In this document: piece after piece, positions 13,901 through 27,305 of the stretch
How the letters are laid out: the number at the start of each line of letters is the position of its first letter
How positions within the stretch are numbered: the stretch's first letter is position 1
NCBI GenBank assembly: GCA_030141605.1
Contig: JAQGDQ010000289.1
Location: 65,001 to 129,000, forward strand
Source: Tubiluchus corallicola
Lineage: Eukaryota > Priapulida > Priapulimorpha > Priapulimorphida > Tubiluchidae
Length of the DNA: 64,000 bases
Reading direction: 5' to 3'
Made by a program: the position numbers and the translations under genes
The notes under the pieces: model-generated
What the model saw: only the letters and a program-made list of their open reading frames with translations
The model's database searches: none
Told to the model about the DNA's origin: nothing

Positions 13901-16900
13901 TTAATGGGGTCGAAAAAGTGGCAGACGCAAGGAGCATTACTAATTACTTTAATTTCAGAGTAGACGAGCAAAATCTGAATATACTGGTATACCCATATTA
14001 TAGAGCCATTGTTTTCGGACCCAGTCCAAAAATAGGGCACACGTGGTCGGAGACGCCATCGTAGTCACGTCTTGTTTTGCCACTTTCAAAAATCAGACCA
14101 CTGTTGTAGATGCAATTAATGTGTCTATCTTTCCACAGGAATGGGAAATTCCAAGCTTTTTGCATAACGTAATAAAGTGTTTGTCTGTCTATCCAATGTC
14201 TTTCTAGTCATCTATCTATCTACAAGTTTGACTGTTCATCCGTCCGTTCGCCTGTCTATTATATAATTAGCTTCTTTTGTTTAATTGTTGGTTTACTTGT
14301 GCAATAGACTGACAATTAAATAGACAAAGTAGAAGTCCACCATTAACGGTGGAACTATTGCAAAAAAGTTTTAATTTGACAGCTATTTACTACAAGCTCA
14401 ATATTTTTCCAAGAACGCATTTTCACTAATTTAATAGAAATGCTAATAAAAACACTAACATTAAACAGAAATATACAAACGAAATAGAACATTAAATGGA
14501 AGAAAACCGTCAAGAAAGTGAACTGCAGGCAGACACTTTTTGACAACTTAACCGAGTCGTGCATGCGAATATTGGAAATCAAAAACGGCATGGTGTTGTC
14601 TGCTAAGCATTTTGCAGCACATTTCTTTGCACACACAGCCACTCCTATCACTCTATATGTATCTAATACTTTGCAATCACAATAAAATTGTGTATTGTAT
14701 TATTTTAGGTCTGATTTTTTAAAAACAAACGGCTGCCAGATTCACTGATAAAATACAGGAAAGTGCCTCGTATTCACCACATGCATCAATAGTTCAAATA
14801 AAGGACAGGAGTAGGTTTTTGATCGGAGCTCATTCAAAATCTTACGAACCACTAAAATTGTTGTTGTTTCAGTACGAAAACCTAGACGAGCAACATAAAG
14901 GCCTTTTTCAAGGAATTTTCGATGTTGCTGGTGACAAAGGGAGCGCCGGAAAACTAAAGGCTCTGCAAGATCGCGTCAGCACGCATTTCAACAGCGAAGA
15001 GGTACGTGCGAAGCTTGGCTTACCGGACGCATACCCATAATTCATCCTGTTGTCTTATCAGTTACATAACTTATATTCAACCACACGGCCACAAAAAAAT
15101 AAAATAAAATAGTTGAATTCAGCTAGCGCAGTGATTACATTGCAATAATATTGTTTTTTTGAGATTTTGCCTGATCGTTCCATCCTCTCACATTACCTGA
15201 CTTGAAGGAGTTTAACACATTACCTGAAGGAACACGCTTCCATTATCATCGCCTATGTCTTTTTTTCAAAATAATCAATGACTTAGTGCCCCACTATTTA
15301 AGTGCAATTCTGCCGCCAAAGGTAAACGAAGTTACCCCTTATTATATACGCAGTGGTACTAAATACAGAAATTTTAATTGCCGTTCTGTTAGCTGTGAAA
15401 AATCGTTTTTCATATCGACCATTAACATGTGGAACAACTTACCACAGAACATTCGTGAAATTACATCCATTTCACAATTCAAACAAGAGCTCAAATCTCA
15501 TTTAAGTTTTTCGTTGCGTAAGAAACATTTTTCGTTTGGTAAACCTCCAATATCAGTGCATCATACGCGCATGAGAATCGGATTTTCTCAGCACAACTAT
15601 GACCTTTTCTCTAAAGGCTGTAAAGATAATAACGGTCATCCAATATTGCCGAATTGTAATTGTGGATTTCGATTTGAGTCTGTTGAACACTTTTTGTTGC
15701 ACTGCCCATTGCATCAACTAGCTAGGGTAATTATGTTTGATAAATTAAATGAAATACTTCTGCCCGAAAACCTTAATATAGCTGCCTTAGGAAATAATGA
15801 CCCGTTGAAGTTGTTATTATTCGGAAAAGATGAATTTAACTATGTTGCTAATTGTAAAATATTTCAATGTATACATGACTTTATAGTACGTACTAAACGC
15901 TTCCAGTAGTTTCTATCTGATATAAAATGCATCGTTCTTAAATAATCGTACATTAATATTTTCTAACCGTCATTTTCTACTAATGTCTAATGTATCCCTG
16001 TAGTAACACTTGTCAGCTTGTGTAGTTATAGTCTATTCTTACTGTAAATGTTCTTGTAAATAGTGTATAAAGTCTGTTGTGGTGAGGATCCTAAATCATG
16101 TTGTACAAACTGTCTGATCCAATCCTAAATAAATTATGTTTAAACTCAGGAGCTTAACTTAAAGAATTAAAGTATTTTCAAGCCTTAAATCCACTTTATT
16201 TGGCGCACAAAGTTCATAGTAAAAGAAGTCTGTTTGATGCTTGTGTAGCTTTCGCAAAAGCCACTTGTATTAAGAAGCGAATTAATACCCTTGATCAAAA
16301 CCTCCAGGTATAGAACGAAAACGAATGAGGATAATCATTTCACTCATCTACAAAACAAATAAATCTTCCTACACTATCTTGTGATATTCAGTTTTACGGT
16401 ATATTTCACTGTGAGCAAAGCTGTAATATTATATGAGTATGTGTGACAGGTGAGATGATTTGTTAGCTGAGTTCTCTAAACGTTTTCTCATTAGAAGCTA
16501 GAATGAGTCTGAATAACGCTTAAAATAGCTTAGCAGAAAATTCATTTTCGGTGATAAAATTTCCAGTAAAGCCGTGCTGTATGGATAAACTGTGGGACGT
16601 GTGTAGAAATAGGGATGAAGTTGTACATTTTTCACAGTTGGATAAGAAGGGCACCATTCGTTCAGCTACTGGACGGACGGAGGTACCATTCGCAGTTACC
16701 AATGGATGCTAACATAGGGAAGCGATTTTGCAACGGCATGTCTTACTAATTCACCTGATGTAGTTCGGTTTCAGTGCTAGGCACCTGTTAATCTATGTTG
16801 GTTAGTTAGTTTGTCAGTTCACGGGAAGGTAGGTAGGTGGATGGAAGGCTTCTTTACTACTGCTTCAATTTGATTGGCTAACTGTCTGTGATTGTCTTGT

Positions 16901-17937
16901 AAGCTTATTGGCAGTCTGACTGACTGGCTGTCTGTCTGACTGAGTGTTGGCTGACGGATTGACTGGCGAATTGATCGGCTGACCAGTCAACCAATTCGCT
17001 AAGTAACAAACCAGGTGGCCAACTGATCCAGGGCCAGTTCCGGAGGTATTCACTCGCCAAGAATTTAGTCTCTTGATACTTGCTTAAACCATTCTGACTA
17101 AACTTTAGTTTTATAAAGCGAGCAGGCCCTGTGGCTAATTAATCGAAGAACAGATTGACAGGCGGATTGGTATTAAAATGGCATTAATTATGTATGTTGA
17201 CTAATTTGCAGGAAATGATGGGTAAGGTTGGTTACGACGGGCTGGCTTCACATAAGCAAGCTCACGATGAGTTTGTAGCTAAGCTGAGCGCAGTCAAAAC
17301 TCCAGTGTCTGATGACGTCATCCTCTTTGCTAAAGATTGGTAAGTATTCCCGAATAATATAATAAATTTAGTTTAATACTATGAAAGACATTCAACCAGT
17401 ACAGTCATCCATAAATATTTGACCATAAGGGTAGCTAGAAATAAAACCTGTAGCGCTAGCAATATTAGCATTTTTGTGAGAAAGTTTATGTAAAGCTGGT
17501 ACTAAAATACAGTCGACGTAACCTTTAACAAGCCAGAGAAACTTAAAAATCACAAATTATGAGGCAGTAAGACCACAGATTATTTAACGAAAAATAATAA
17601 AGTTTTATGGCAAGTTTTTTGTGGTATCTTAAAAAAGGGAGACAGACGAATGAAACTGCTATGTCGTGTAAGCAGAAGAGATTTACACAAAACTGTTAAG
17701 TGATGTTATAATTGACCGAAACGAAAAGTTTACTCGAACTTATGGTTTGTATTAAACTGAATAATTACGAAGACTGTGGAAGCTAAATTAACAAAGTTAT
17801 GGCGAGAAAGTAATAATTGTTAAGAAAGGAGATCCAAATATAAATCAATTTTTTAATCGAAGTAATGAATTTTCTTTCTTTTCAGGCTTGTCAACCACAT
17901 TAAAGGCATTGACTTCAAATACAAGGGAAAGTTATAA
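10937..17937 (+). CDS. Hr: Hemerythrin, copy 1 (4 exons, 120 aa)
   Basis: Myohemerythrin/hemerythrin-type diiron protein that reversibly binds O2. Coding exons: 10937-10990, 14873-15001, 17212-17339, 17886-17937; introns are phase 0, 0 and 2, all GT-AG, and the 363 nt are in frame. Ligands of the family's four-helix bundle are all present, numbered with Met: H26, H56 and E60 (HFNSE), H75 and H79 (HKQAH), H108 and D113 (NHIKGID). The start [15 protein letters not shown] and the end FKYKGKL are family signatures, and the length matches the usual 113-120 residues. No signal peptide is seen, so it is probably cytoplasmic (inference). The start codon sits in GCAAAATGG. An AATAAA lies at 18115. Intron 1 holds inverted tandem arrays and intron 2 a LINE fragment. 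A paralogue starts 10.8 kb downstream. Whether it serves muscle or coelomic cells cannot be told from sequence. Confidence 0.94.
11820..12370 (-). repeat. Inverted copy of the intron-1 tandem array
   Basis: The reverse complement of 12061-12200 aligns over about 140 bp with 13475-13630. Shared anchors are TAATATTA.GATGT, CAAGTAGAT.CAT and ATTCTAAAATACCC. A second unit with the TATTCAGC motif lies near 12250. About 0.85 kb separates this arm from the direct array, so the intron carries a large imperfect inverted repeat. Confidence 0.65.
12890..12958. repeat. (CAGA)n microsatellite
   Basis: Imperfect CAGA/CGGA tetranucleotide run in hemerythrin-1 intron 1, between the two inverted tandem arrays. 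Confidence 0.85.
13210..14060 (+). repeat. ~150-bp tandem array in hemerythrin-1 intron 1
   Basis: At least four degenerate units share TTGTATTCAGCAT, then AAAA and CCC, and then ATTTTCAG. Motif copies fall near 13285, 13428, 13584 and 13736, giving a period of about 143-156 bp. A related segment with CGGACCC and AATAGGGCAC lies near 14015. Reading frames here are by-products of the repeat and not genes. Confidence 0.7.
15160..16140 (+). mobile_element. LINE 3' fragment (RT C-terminal region) in hemerythrin-1 intron 2
   Basis: An open frame at 15202-15909 (235 aa) encodes the region after the reverse-transcriptase core of a non-LTR retrotransposon. It shows [14 protein letters not shown], then [12 protein letters not shown]...FKQEL, and a terminal zinc-knuckle-like C152-x-C154...H163...C168 in [18 protein letters not shown]. 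The catalytic RT part is absent, as in 5'-truncated insertions. Trailing sequence to about 16140 is probably 3'UTR. The frame is still open, which suggests a fairly recent insertion. The LINE clade cannot be assigned with confidence. Confidence 0.82.
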
Positions 17938-18114
17938 GTCTACCATGCACTGCCATGAAGAAATTTACAGCGGTAGACCATGGCGCTTCAAAAAATTTCG
18001 CTACTGATACCAATAACTTAACCTGTTGCAACCAAGCAAATTCGGATTATCAGTTCTGAGTCATTATCAAAATCGTAGTATTTGTGAATGGAATATTAAA
18101 AGAGTAACAAATTT

Positions 18115-18120
18115 AATAAA
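18115..18120 (+). promoter_or_regulatory. Candidate polyadenylation signal of hemerythrin 1
   Basis: AATAAA about 180 nt after the stop codon at 17935-17937. Confidence 0.45.
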
Positions 18121-19562
18121 GAAGCCAACGAAGAAAATAATGTAGTTCTTGTAGTTCTGTGGTACATCTGTAGTTCTGTACTACAAAGTACATATGTAGA
18201 GTTTTTGCAGAATAACACATCTTAAAAATTGAGAAAATTTGATGCGTAAATGATTCTAAGAAAAACCGAGTAAAATGAAAAGAATATGTTAGAATATGCT
18301 CATGTTTTCAAAAATATTTTTGTATTGTAGTCATACTATTCTAAATTTGAATTTTTTGCTTAAAATGGTTTGCTGCCTATGTTAGACTAAATAAAATTGT
18401 ACTAATGCATCAATTTAGCCAGAACGCTATAGGCTTATATTATATATGGGCAATATTGTCAAATGACTTTGCATATGCATTAGAATTTAACTGAACATAA
18501 ATGTGTCTACTTTTAAATTTAATCACAGTAAATTTAGCGTTACTTTGTATTGTGATTTGACACTAATCAGCTAAGATATAGCAGATCCCAATGTTTTAAT
18601 TTGTTTTGATGTTGTAGCGTAAGAAATCTGTCTACATTTTAGTGTTCATGGAACTTAGAAAATAAATAAATTTCCTGAAGCGCTTTCACCACTGTGTTTA
18701 TTTTCATTTATTCCAATGACTTTTTGTTTTACTGAGAACGTCTGTATACATGCAATAGTTTGCTTTAAAAACTAGGAAGTCCTAAAACCTTTCTTGCACA
18801 TTGGTACTTTTTCTTTTAATCAGTGTTAAATCCCCTTTTAATAATTGGGCTTAAAACAGTACTCCACGTGAGCGTCCTGCGTGATGCGTATTGCGTATTG
18901 CGTAATCGATGTATTTAAACGCTCACCACAATAATTTCACCTATAAGCTACTGAATCTTCAACAACTTTTGTCAGACTTGGGATAGTTTTCGCCGGAAGT
19001 GAAGAATATTGTACCACCTAGTAACATAGCGGATGACAGGGCCTTTTATTTCCTGTTTTTAAAACAGGAAATGTGTTTTATATTGCTTACTGCATACATC
19101 TTGTTAAATAAGTATATATCACGGTAAACTGTCTATTCTTTTTACAAGATGCACTACTAGCAAACAAAACATTAATTTCTTTTGATGCGCTTTTTCAGAT
19201 TTTTTTGAACATTGCACTACTAGTCTGTACATTTGTCTAAACATCTGAACATTAATACGTTTAATTAGTGCTACTGGATGAGCGAATTATTAAACCTCTC
19301 AGAATAATGCGAATCTATTTCTACTCATAATTTTATCGATACGAATACACTCAAGTAATTATTTCAACAGAGATTCTTCATAACAACAAGGAGATAATAT
19401 ATCGTTAACATATAACATATTCGTTTTTAATATAACGTATTAGTTTTCTGTACATCGTAAGCACTTGCGGCCCTTTCATTTGCAGCCCGATAGCGTCTTA
19501 ATGCCCGAGACGAAGGCGAGCTGCTCGCAATGCCGAAGAAAACTGGTGTTAAATACTAGGCC

Positions 19563-19711
<149 letters not shown>

Positions 19712-21696
19712 CGTGTATTGTTAATACTAACTTAATTTTAAAACTGGATAGATTTATAAATCACAAATTCCTTGTCTGACGTAATGCTATTAAAATGAGT
19801 AATTTGTCTTTACCACTTTTCCATTGTTTTTAGTAGCTTCAAGTTTCAAGCCATTGATGGCCCGTAATTATGAGAAACTAATAACGTGCCAGCAGTACCA
19901 TAGTTGGTAATAATGACGGGCCAATAATGGTCATGAGTCCGCCATTGACATCATACGATTTTCATTTACGACAGCCGTTGTTTAAATAGTACCCGCTTAC
20001 TGAACACTAATGTGCAGAGAATACCCCTTGTAAATTATGTAATAATTATTATACTTAAAAAAGAAAGAATGTTAATTAATAAAAATGAGCAGTGTGTTTC
20101 AACTTATCTGTGATTTGTAAACCTATGGAAATTTTGTTTGGGATGAAAAGGATTTAAACTGAACTAACAAAAGTTTCCCCCAAAAAAACTGCATGGCAAA
20201 AGGAATACTCAATAGGTTGGAAGCTTGCAAACATACAAAGGAATTACCATTAAATGTACAACTTGAAACACGCACAATAGACCAAGAGCGTAGCATAGTA
20301 GTTATAGCATTGCATCAGTGCAATTAAACAACACAGTAAAGATAACAAAAATTCTACAAGAGCATAAGTTGTATTACAATACTACAAACTAGTCTGAAAG
20401 TGACTCGTTAAGAATAGGCTATTTCACATACAATCAGTGAATAAGTACTCGGTAATACTCTAGTCTTTTTGTGTCCAAAATTTCATAAATCGTACATTGT
20501 GTCTCATTCAGGGAGAGACACAAATGTATTGGTCATTGAAGCGAGGTGTAAGATCTTGCGTTACAAGGTCTACTTTACGTAAAATCTTACTATTACTCAC
20601 ATTGTTTATGACTTATAAGCATCAGCATCACTCCATCACTCTCCAGGAGTTCCTTCACCTTTCCTTATTTAAATCATGCTAAGAAATAGTAGGAGTGTAC
20701 AGCAGGAAACGCTAGCTATAAGCGTGTTTTCCGGCGGTCACTCTTGTTTTTACTTACTAGGCCTGGCGTTGCTTAACTTTCGTCGTTAAGTACACACACG
20801 TGATCATATCTGTGCAAAGACGAATTTATGAAGTCATTTGTTGCATTAGTGAGCGTACACATACTACCTAATTAAAATATTCTTGTATACATAATACTAT
20901 CACATCACAAAACTAAAAAATTCTTACCGACAAGTAAAACAGTTAATAAATAAGTCTGTAACACGCGACTTTATTTCGTCCATGAAATATGCACAATCTC
21001 TTTGCTGATTTAAACAATTTTTATAATGAGGTAGAATTTAGTTTAGACATTTTTTAATCATCGAAGAAATGAGGTCAGAAATTTTTGTCCCGCATAACTC
21101 TTTCTCTAATTTAATAGACTCATGTACTACATTACCGAGCGTTACACAACATTAATCACTACGGACATTGGATATTAATAGTAATATGTGTAAGAAGTTA
21201 GTAAGAACATGAAGTTAATTTTTTGATTCTTCAGTCGTACGGAAATTGTGTCGGTCTTTATTATGGCAACCACAGCTAGTGCTCACATTCTGAACAATGA
21301 CTGACTGAGCCATTGTGGTAAAACAATGCCGAGGATGCGCGCCAAATCAGTGGAGCGGTCGAAATACCATAGTTGTATCTGTAGGGAGTCCAGCTTTCCC
21401 GAAATAATAATAATTGACAAATTTTATCAGTTTTGTTTACGTTGGATGTTCAAATGAATGATAAACAATGTCTAGTTCTGTTTGCGGCTAATTACAAACT
21501 AACTTCTTTGACAGAATTGTAAAGACACCATTGCGCTACTCGTTTCACTTTTCGACCTCTTCCCAATTTGATTCAGCTATAATGATGTGTTCCAAAATGA
21601 CAAAAGTTTCGAAACTCGTCTCTTTCCGAGTTTGTATCGGACTTGTAATAGTGTGTAGAGTGAATTTCGCAACAGTTATCCTTGTTTTACTCAAAG

Positions 21697-24600
21697 ATGG
21701 GTTTCGATATTCCAGAACCATTCTGCTGGGACGAATCTTTCAAAGTTTTCGTAAGTAAAACTAGAAGTTATCAAAAGGCACTTGAAAGAGGATCGTTTAC
21801 AGATAGTTACCATGTAGGTCCTTATTTCTTAGGATAAGGTAGTTTTTGGTAGATTTAAAATCATATAAGCAGGTAGGTGGATAAAAGCTAATTTTAAGCT
21901 ATAATTCATTTGCCTGTCAGCTATATTATTATTATTATTAAACACACAGTGCACACAATAGCTTGTATCTATTTTTAACTGACAATGACAGTTTTAATTG
22001 AATCCGCTAAACGGCTGTGTTCTCTTTTTCAGTATGAGAAGCTAGACGAACAACACAAGGGACTTTTCCAGGGAATATTTGACGTGCACGCCGACAAAAA
22101 TAATACTGGAAAACTAAAGACCTTGCAGGATCGGGCCAAAGAGCATTTTACAACAGAAGAGGTGGGTCGACGTAATCATTCTACTTGGCGTTTTCTTATA
22201 TTTTTATAATACTTACTTGCGAAGTCTAGAAGACCTAACCACAACACGGTTATTGGCGGCCTCTCCTCAACAATTTGCGAAATTGCGGCAGATTTGATGC
22301 GTCAACTGTCACTATTAAGTGAATTCCAAGGGCCCACAACACGAACTGAGATTTGATATTAGTGCGAGAGTATTGTACAAATAATATAGAATTGTGTCCA
22401 GGTAAATCACGTAGTGGTCTAGAAAAAAATTTGTCACTACGCAAAATAGAACTACCAGTACTACTAATGACTTTATAACAGTTAATAAGATCTATAGTAT
22501 CACGGCGTTGTTTAAGAGAAGATACAGAGTCGGGTTGAATATCAGAGGCCAGACTAATACATCTCCATTGAGTTTTTTCTAAAGCATTTTAAGAGCAACA
22601 TACTGTGGTGACCAAACAACGCACGCATATTCTAGTATTGGCCTAACTACAGCTTTATAAAGAGATACAATAACTTTTGCACTACGTGATGAAATGCAGC
22701 GTTTTATCATTCCAATGCGTCTATTGGCCTGAGAAATAATATGCTCAATATGTGAATTCCACTTCAGGTTGTTTGAGATTAATACACCTAAATCACGTAC
22801 AACTGATTTTCCTTCAGTATCACCGTCTCTCAGATAATAAGGCATTGCAGAATTAGAACGAATACTTAGTGCGCTGCATTTACTACGTTTGAGGGACATT
22901 AAGATAGTTGTCACACCACCGCTCAATTTCAGACAGGTCAGCTTGTAAGATCTCTTGATCAGAGGAATTTCTAATTGGACGGTAAGGTTTTATATCATCA
23001 ACAAACTGTGGTATACGTGTGTCAGGGGATACACAATCAGTAACATCATTGATAAAAATAAGAAAACAATAATATGTATAGTTCAGGTTGGCAATGTTTT
23101 ACGCTGAGTGGCGAAGGCACAAAATTATATTAGTACGATGTTTTCAATCCATAGTTTGGATAGAAAAGGCTATAATTTTTGTTAGCCACAGCTCTGTTCA
23201 CAAGACAAGTCCATCGCCATGCATTAGGATGTCATCATTCAATTTTTTAACATAAATTTTCAGTATGACAGTTGAAAAAGTTAGCTTAACACAAAAAATC
23301 GCACATAATTTAATTCTTAATTTTGTTATTAATCTAAATTATTTTTTTATTAAAAATTGCACTGTTGTCTTACAATCTGTTGCATTGCATGCATCATTTT
23401 CATTTGTATTGCACATGTTTGTTAAACACACTTTGCACGTATGTATAAGTTACAATTTTATTTATAATTACAAAGTTACTTATTTGATACCAATGTTAGA
23501 AACTGCCATATAATAGATTGTATTAAATTATTTTAAGACGGAAATAAAAATTGCAAGAAAATCGCTTTTTTCAAATAGCTCTTTTCATTTTTTGAAGTCC
23601 CTATGTGGATGAAACCTCTTTTAGGACATGGATATGTAATCATGTAGTTCTCCAGAAGCTATAAATATTGATACAAATACTTATAGAAATGCAGAAAAGT
23701 TAAAGTGGCTGTGTGGTCCAGGATGGCTGAATAAAAACTTGTAGAACAATGCAACGTAGAACTTCTGCAACTCCCCTTTATTAATTACCAAGCGGTATAT
23801 TTACGCAAACTACAGATGTGCGATTTGGCAGTATTATTGCCATATTGGCGTCTTGGAGATCTTACTCTTTTTTGTAACCACATTGGTTTGACTCATCCTC
23901 CTCTTACACTGGCATTAATTTGATTAATTAAGAAATAAGAATACAGTAATAAAATGTCGCTATATAGCAAATCTTTGTTGTGGCTGTCGTTGTTGTTATC
24001 AACAATATAACTGTGATTTCTATTTCATTTTAGATTATGATGGACAAGGTTAAATTTCCAGGTCTGGCACCGCACAAAAACGCGCATACTGAATTTAACA
24101 AGAAACTGGCTGCAGTAAAAGTTCCAGTGACGGATGACGTCATTAACTTCGCAAAAGACTGGTAAGTTCGTCGCCATCATTCTATTACAGGAGGACTGAA
24201 ATATTACTGAATAATGTCAGTTAAACTGCTTCTTACTTTACAGTAATAACATTTATTTATTTATTTCTATCTTATTTGTTTAATTCAGGGGGTATTCTTA
24301 CATATCTGTTTCACTAGTGTGTGTACTCAATGAATGTTTTATTTTGACTATGCATTTTATAATTTGTTGTCGTTTTGTTTCTTTATTTAATTCAGCGAAT
24401 ATTTTGTTTCTCTAGTGCAGTGAATGTTTTATTTTGTTGTTATGACTTTCATAATTTGTTTTTCGTTGTTTTATTTCGTCTAAATCGATGGGTGAAAGTT
24501 TGTTTAAGATTTTCTAAAAATTGTGCCCCCTCCCAGTGTGTGGTTTGTACAATTTCCTGTTAGCCACGTACACTAAGCACCAGATGTCTGCCCACATTGT

Positions 24601-27243
24601 TGAAACTAGACATGCGAAACAGGCGCCTGTGCACTCACTGCACATTGTGCACGGTCGAGCATTTTGGTCGACCAAAAAGTAAGACTAGGCGTTTCATTTT
24701 AGTTCGACAGAAACTGGATTGGGCGACTATAAGAAAATGTGGTAAGGTCGACCAAATAATCTTTTGTGCAGAATAATTCAAATGAATATTACGCTTGCCT
24801 AGATAATATAGCATAACAGACACGATAGTAACGGGACATGATATTTATTGAATCAAGAATGCCCTTGAACTGCCCTTAGGCTTTGCAGATACACGATTGC
24901 AGTGATAACAACGACGACGATGATGATGGCGGGGGGGTGTTAGCGGCAGCTGTAGGTGTTAAGCTCAGTTTCAGCAGATCCACAGATCGGGTAACTCGTA
25001 TTAACGTAACAGTGGATTTAGATAAAATTAAACATGTCCGTCTACTGTGGAAATGATCTTTGACAGATTACGAGTCTTTTGGGTAAAAAAAATTCCGCCT
25101 GCATCAACACTCTTTCCAGGTGCCCCGACCCCAGGGCACTAGATTAATTTGACCGTATGATTCTGCGTTATGGTTTGACATCTGATGCTGGAAACTTTTC
25201 GCAAGTTCTGTTCTATCTAGATCTTCAAGAGTAAGTTGTACAAGCCACCCTGTGCCACATTTTGCAGACTGCATAGACAGTTTGTGTGAGCGTAAAGTTT
25301 AAACTGCTTCACTGTGAGTAAACTACTGTACCCATTGACATCACTGCTTTGAACGGTTCATGAAAACTGCGCAAACTTCCTTTTAATCAACGGTTCCATT
25401 ATCGGTGAAGTTGGCTGATTGATTTTCTGAAAATTTGCCTGAAGCTTTGCAAATGTTCACAAAATTTCTGCGTTGTCTGCTTCTTGGTGTTTGCACACGT
25501 CTTGCGAGGAAAGCTTTACTCCCTCTAGATTAGAAGAACATGTCTACATTTAAACACAAATCGGGTTTTTACATCGATTTATTGAATTGCTCATTTCGCA
25601 TATCATAAATTTCACCGCGTTTCAAGTTAGAACCAAAAATGAACGTTTATTCAATTTTAAACTTTTGAACTTGCGTTGTTGTTTCTCACTCCAACTTTTA
25701 CCATAATATTACGATAAACTAAGCCCAGTACTATATTTATTTTATTTATTTATTTTTTCTAATTGTTGGTGTTGCTGCTGTTGTTGCTGTCATCATCATC
25801 GTCGCTGTTATTTAATAGTTTTTTGTCAGTTAATCAGTAAATAGAGCTGGTGTTTAATGAATACGATTTTTCGTCTTTACAAAAAATTAAGATATCTAAG
25901 CCTTTAACGATTAAGGAAATGACACCCGCTGTGTGGTAAATATCAAAAAGAAGAGATAAAAAACTGACAAAATCATGAGACTGAACAAAAAATTTAAAGA
26001 TTTAATATCCGAATGTCACGGCTTGCAGAGACAACTTTAGACAAATACAGGCTAAAACGCACCAGAACTGTCTGAAGGCCGTCAAATGAATGAGGCAAAA
26101 ATTTTTTGGTACCATGCATTTCTGCTATTTAAATCGATTTAAAATTAGTTAACTAAACAGTTATAATTAGTTAACAAATTACTACAAATTTTTCGTTTTG
26201 AACCATGATGTCCTAGCTAATCGTCCTTCCAAATTTTAATTTGATTGTATCAAGGGGCATGAAATTTAAATGAAATGAAAATTAATTAAGCAGCTACAAT
26301 AGATTATTTGTTTTGTTTTGAATCAAAGACATCCTCGCTAATCATCATGCCAAATTTCAGTTCAATTGGACAATAGAAATATGCAATTGAAATCAATTTA
26401 AAATTAAATAATTAAACAACTCTAACTAATTAACTTGGTAACAAACGTTTTGAATCAAAGATGTTCTAGCTAATTGTTTTAAAATTAATTAAATAGCTTT
26501 AATTAATTAAGTGATTAGGGAATTGCTACAAATTTTCGCTTTTGAACCGTGGACATCCTAGCTAATCATCAAATTACAACTCAGTTGGATGATCTTGGAT
26601 CATGGGAACATGCAATTTAAATCATTTTAAAATCAATTAATTAATCAAACAGCTTCAATGAATCGACTATCTAACCTAATGCTACAATTTTTTTCTTTTG
26701 AACTAAGGCTGTTCTAACTAATCACCACTGCATAGTTTAATTAAATTGGAAAAATAGTATTGGAATTGCATCAATTTGAAATTAAACAACTCTAATTACT
26801 GAAGTGTGGCGAATTTTTTTGCCTTGAACCAAGGACTTCCTGTCTAATCACCACATGAAATATCAGCTCAGTTGGCTAAATGCTTTTGGACTTATTTTAA
26901 CTCATCTGGAGTTAAAAAGTTGAAAAAAAAGTGTGACGGACGGTGTAAATGTGTCATTAACAACATTTCTGTCTAACACTTGAGCTAACGCTCGGGAATT
27001 TAAATTAATTCTGGGTTAAGGACGTTTTATCTGGTACTGCCGCCATTTTATTTTCTGTAACCTTTTAATAGACGGGGCTCGTGGGAAATGATTCACTGAG
27101 GGTTTCTCAATGAGAGTAAGAGTTTCATGACTCATTTTTTTCAAAAACCTTTTATAGTATTTTGATTTTTAGCAATAAAAACGATAATAATAATAATACA
27201 TGTAACAATAATATTAATAATAATAATAACGGATGAAATAGTA

Positions 27244-27305
<62 letters not shown>

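Noticed and set aside
11824-14040. Frames of 67-112 codons in hemerythrin-1 intron 1
   Set aside because: They fall in the inverted tandem arrays, appear on both strands and share no protein motif.
17310-17325. TGACGTCA (CRE-like) in hemerythrin exon 3
   Set aside because: It lies inside codons for the DDV segment, and the same codons occur in copy 2, so coding constraint explains it.
22579-22926. Possible independent gene on minus inside hemerythrin 2
   Set aside because: The protein is a LINE reverse-transcriptase segment continuing in other frames on both sides.
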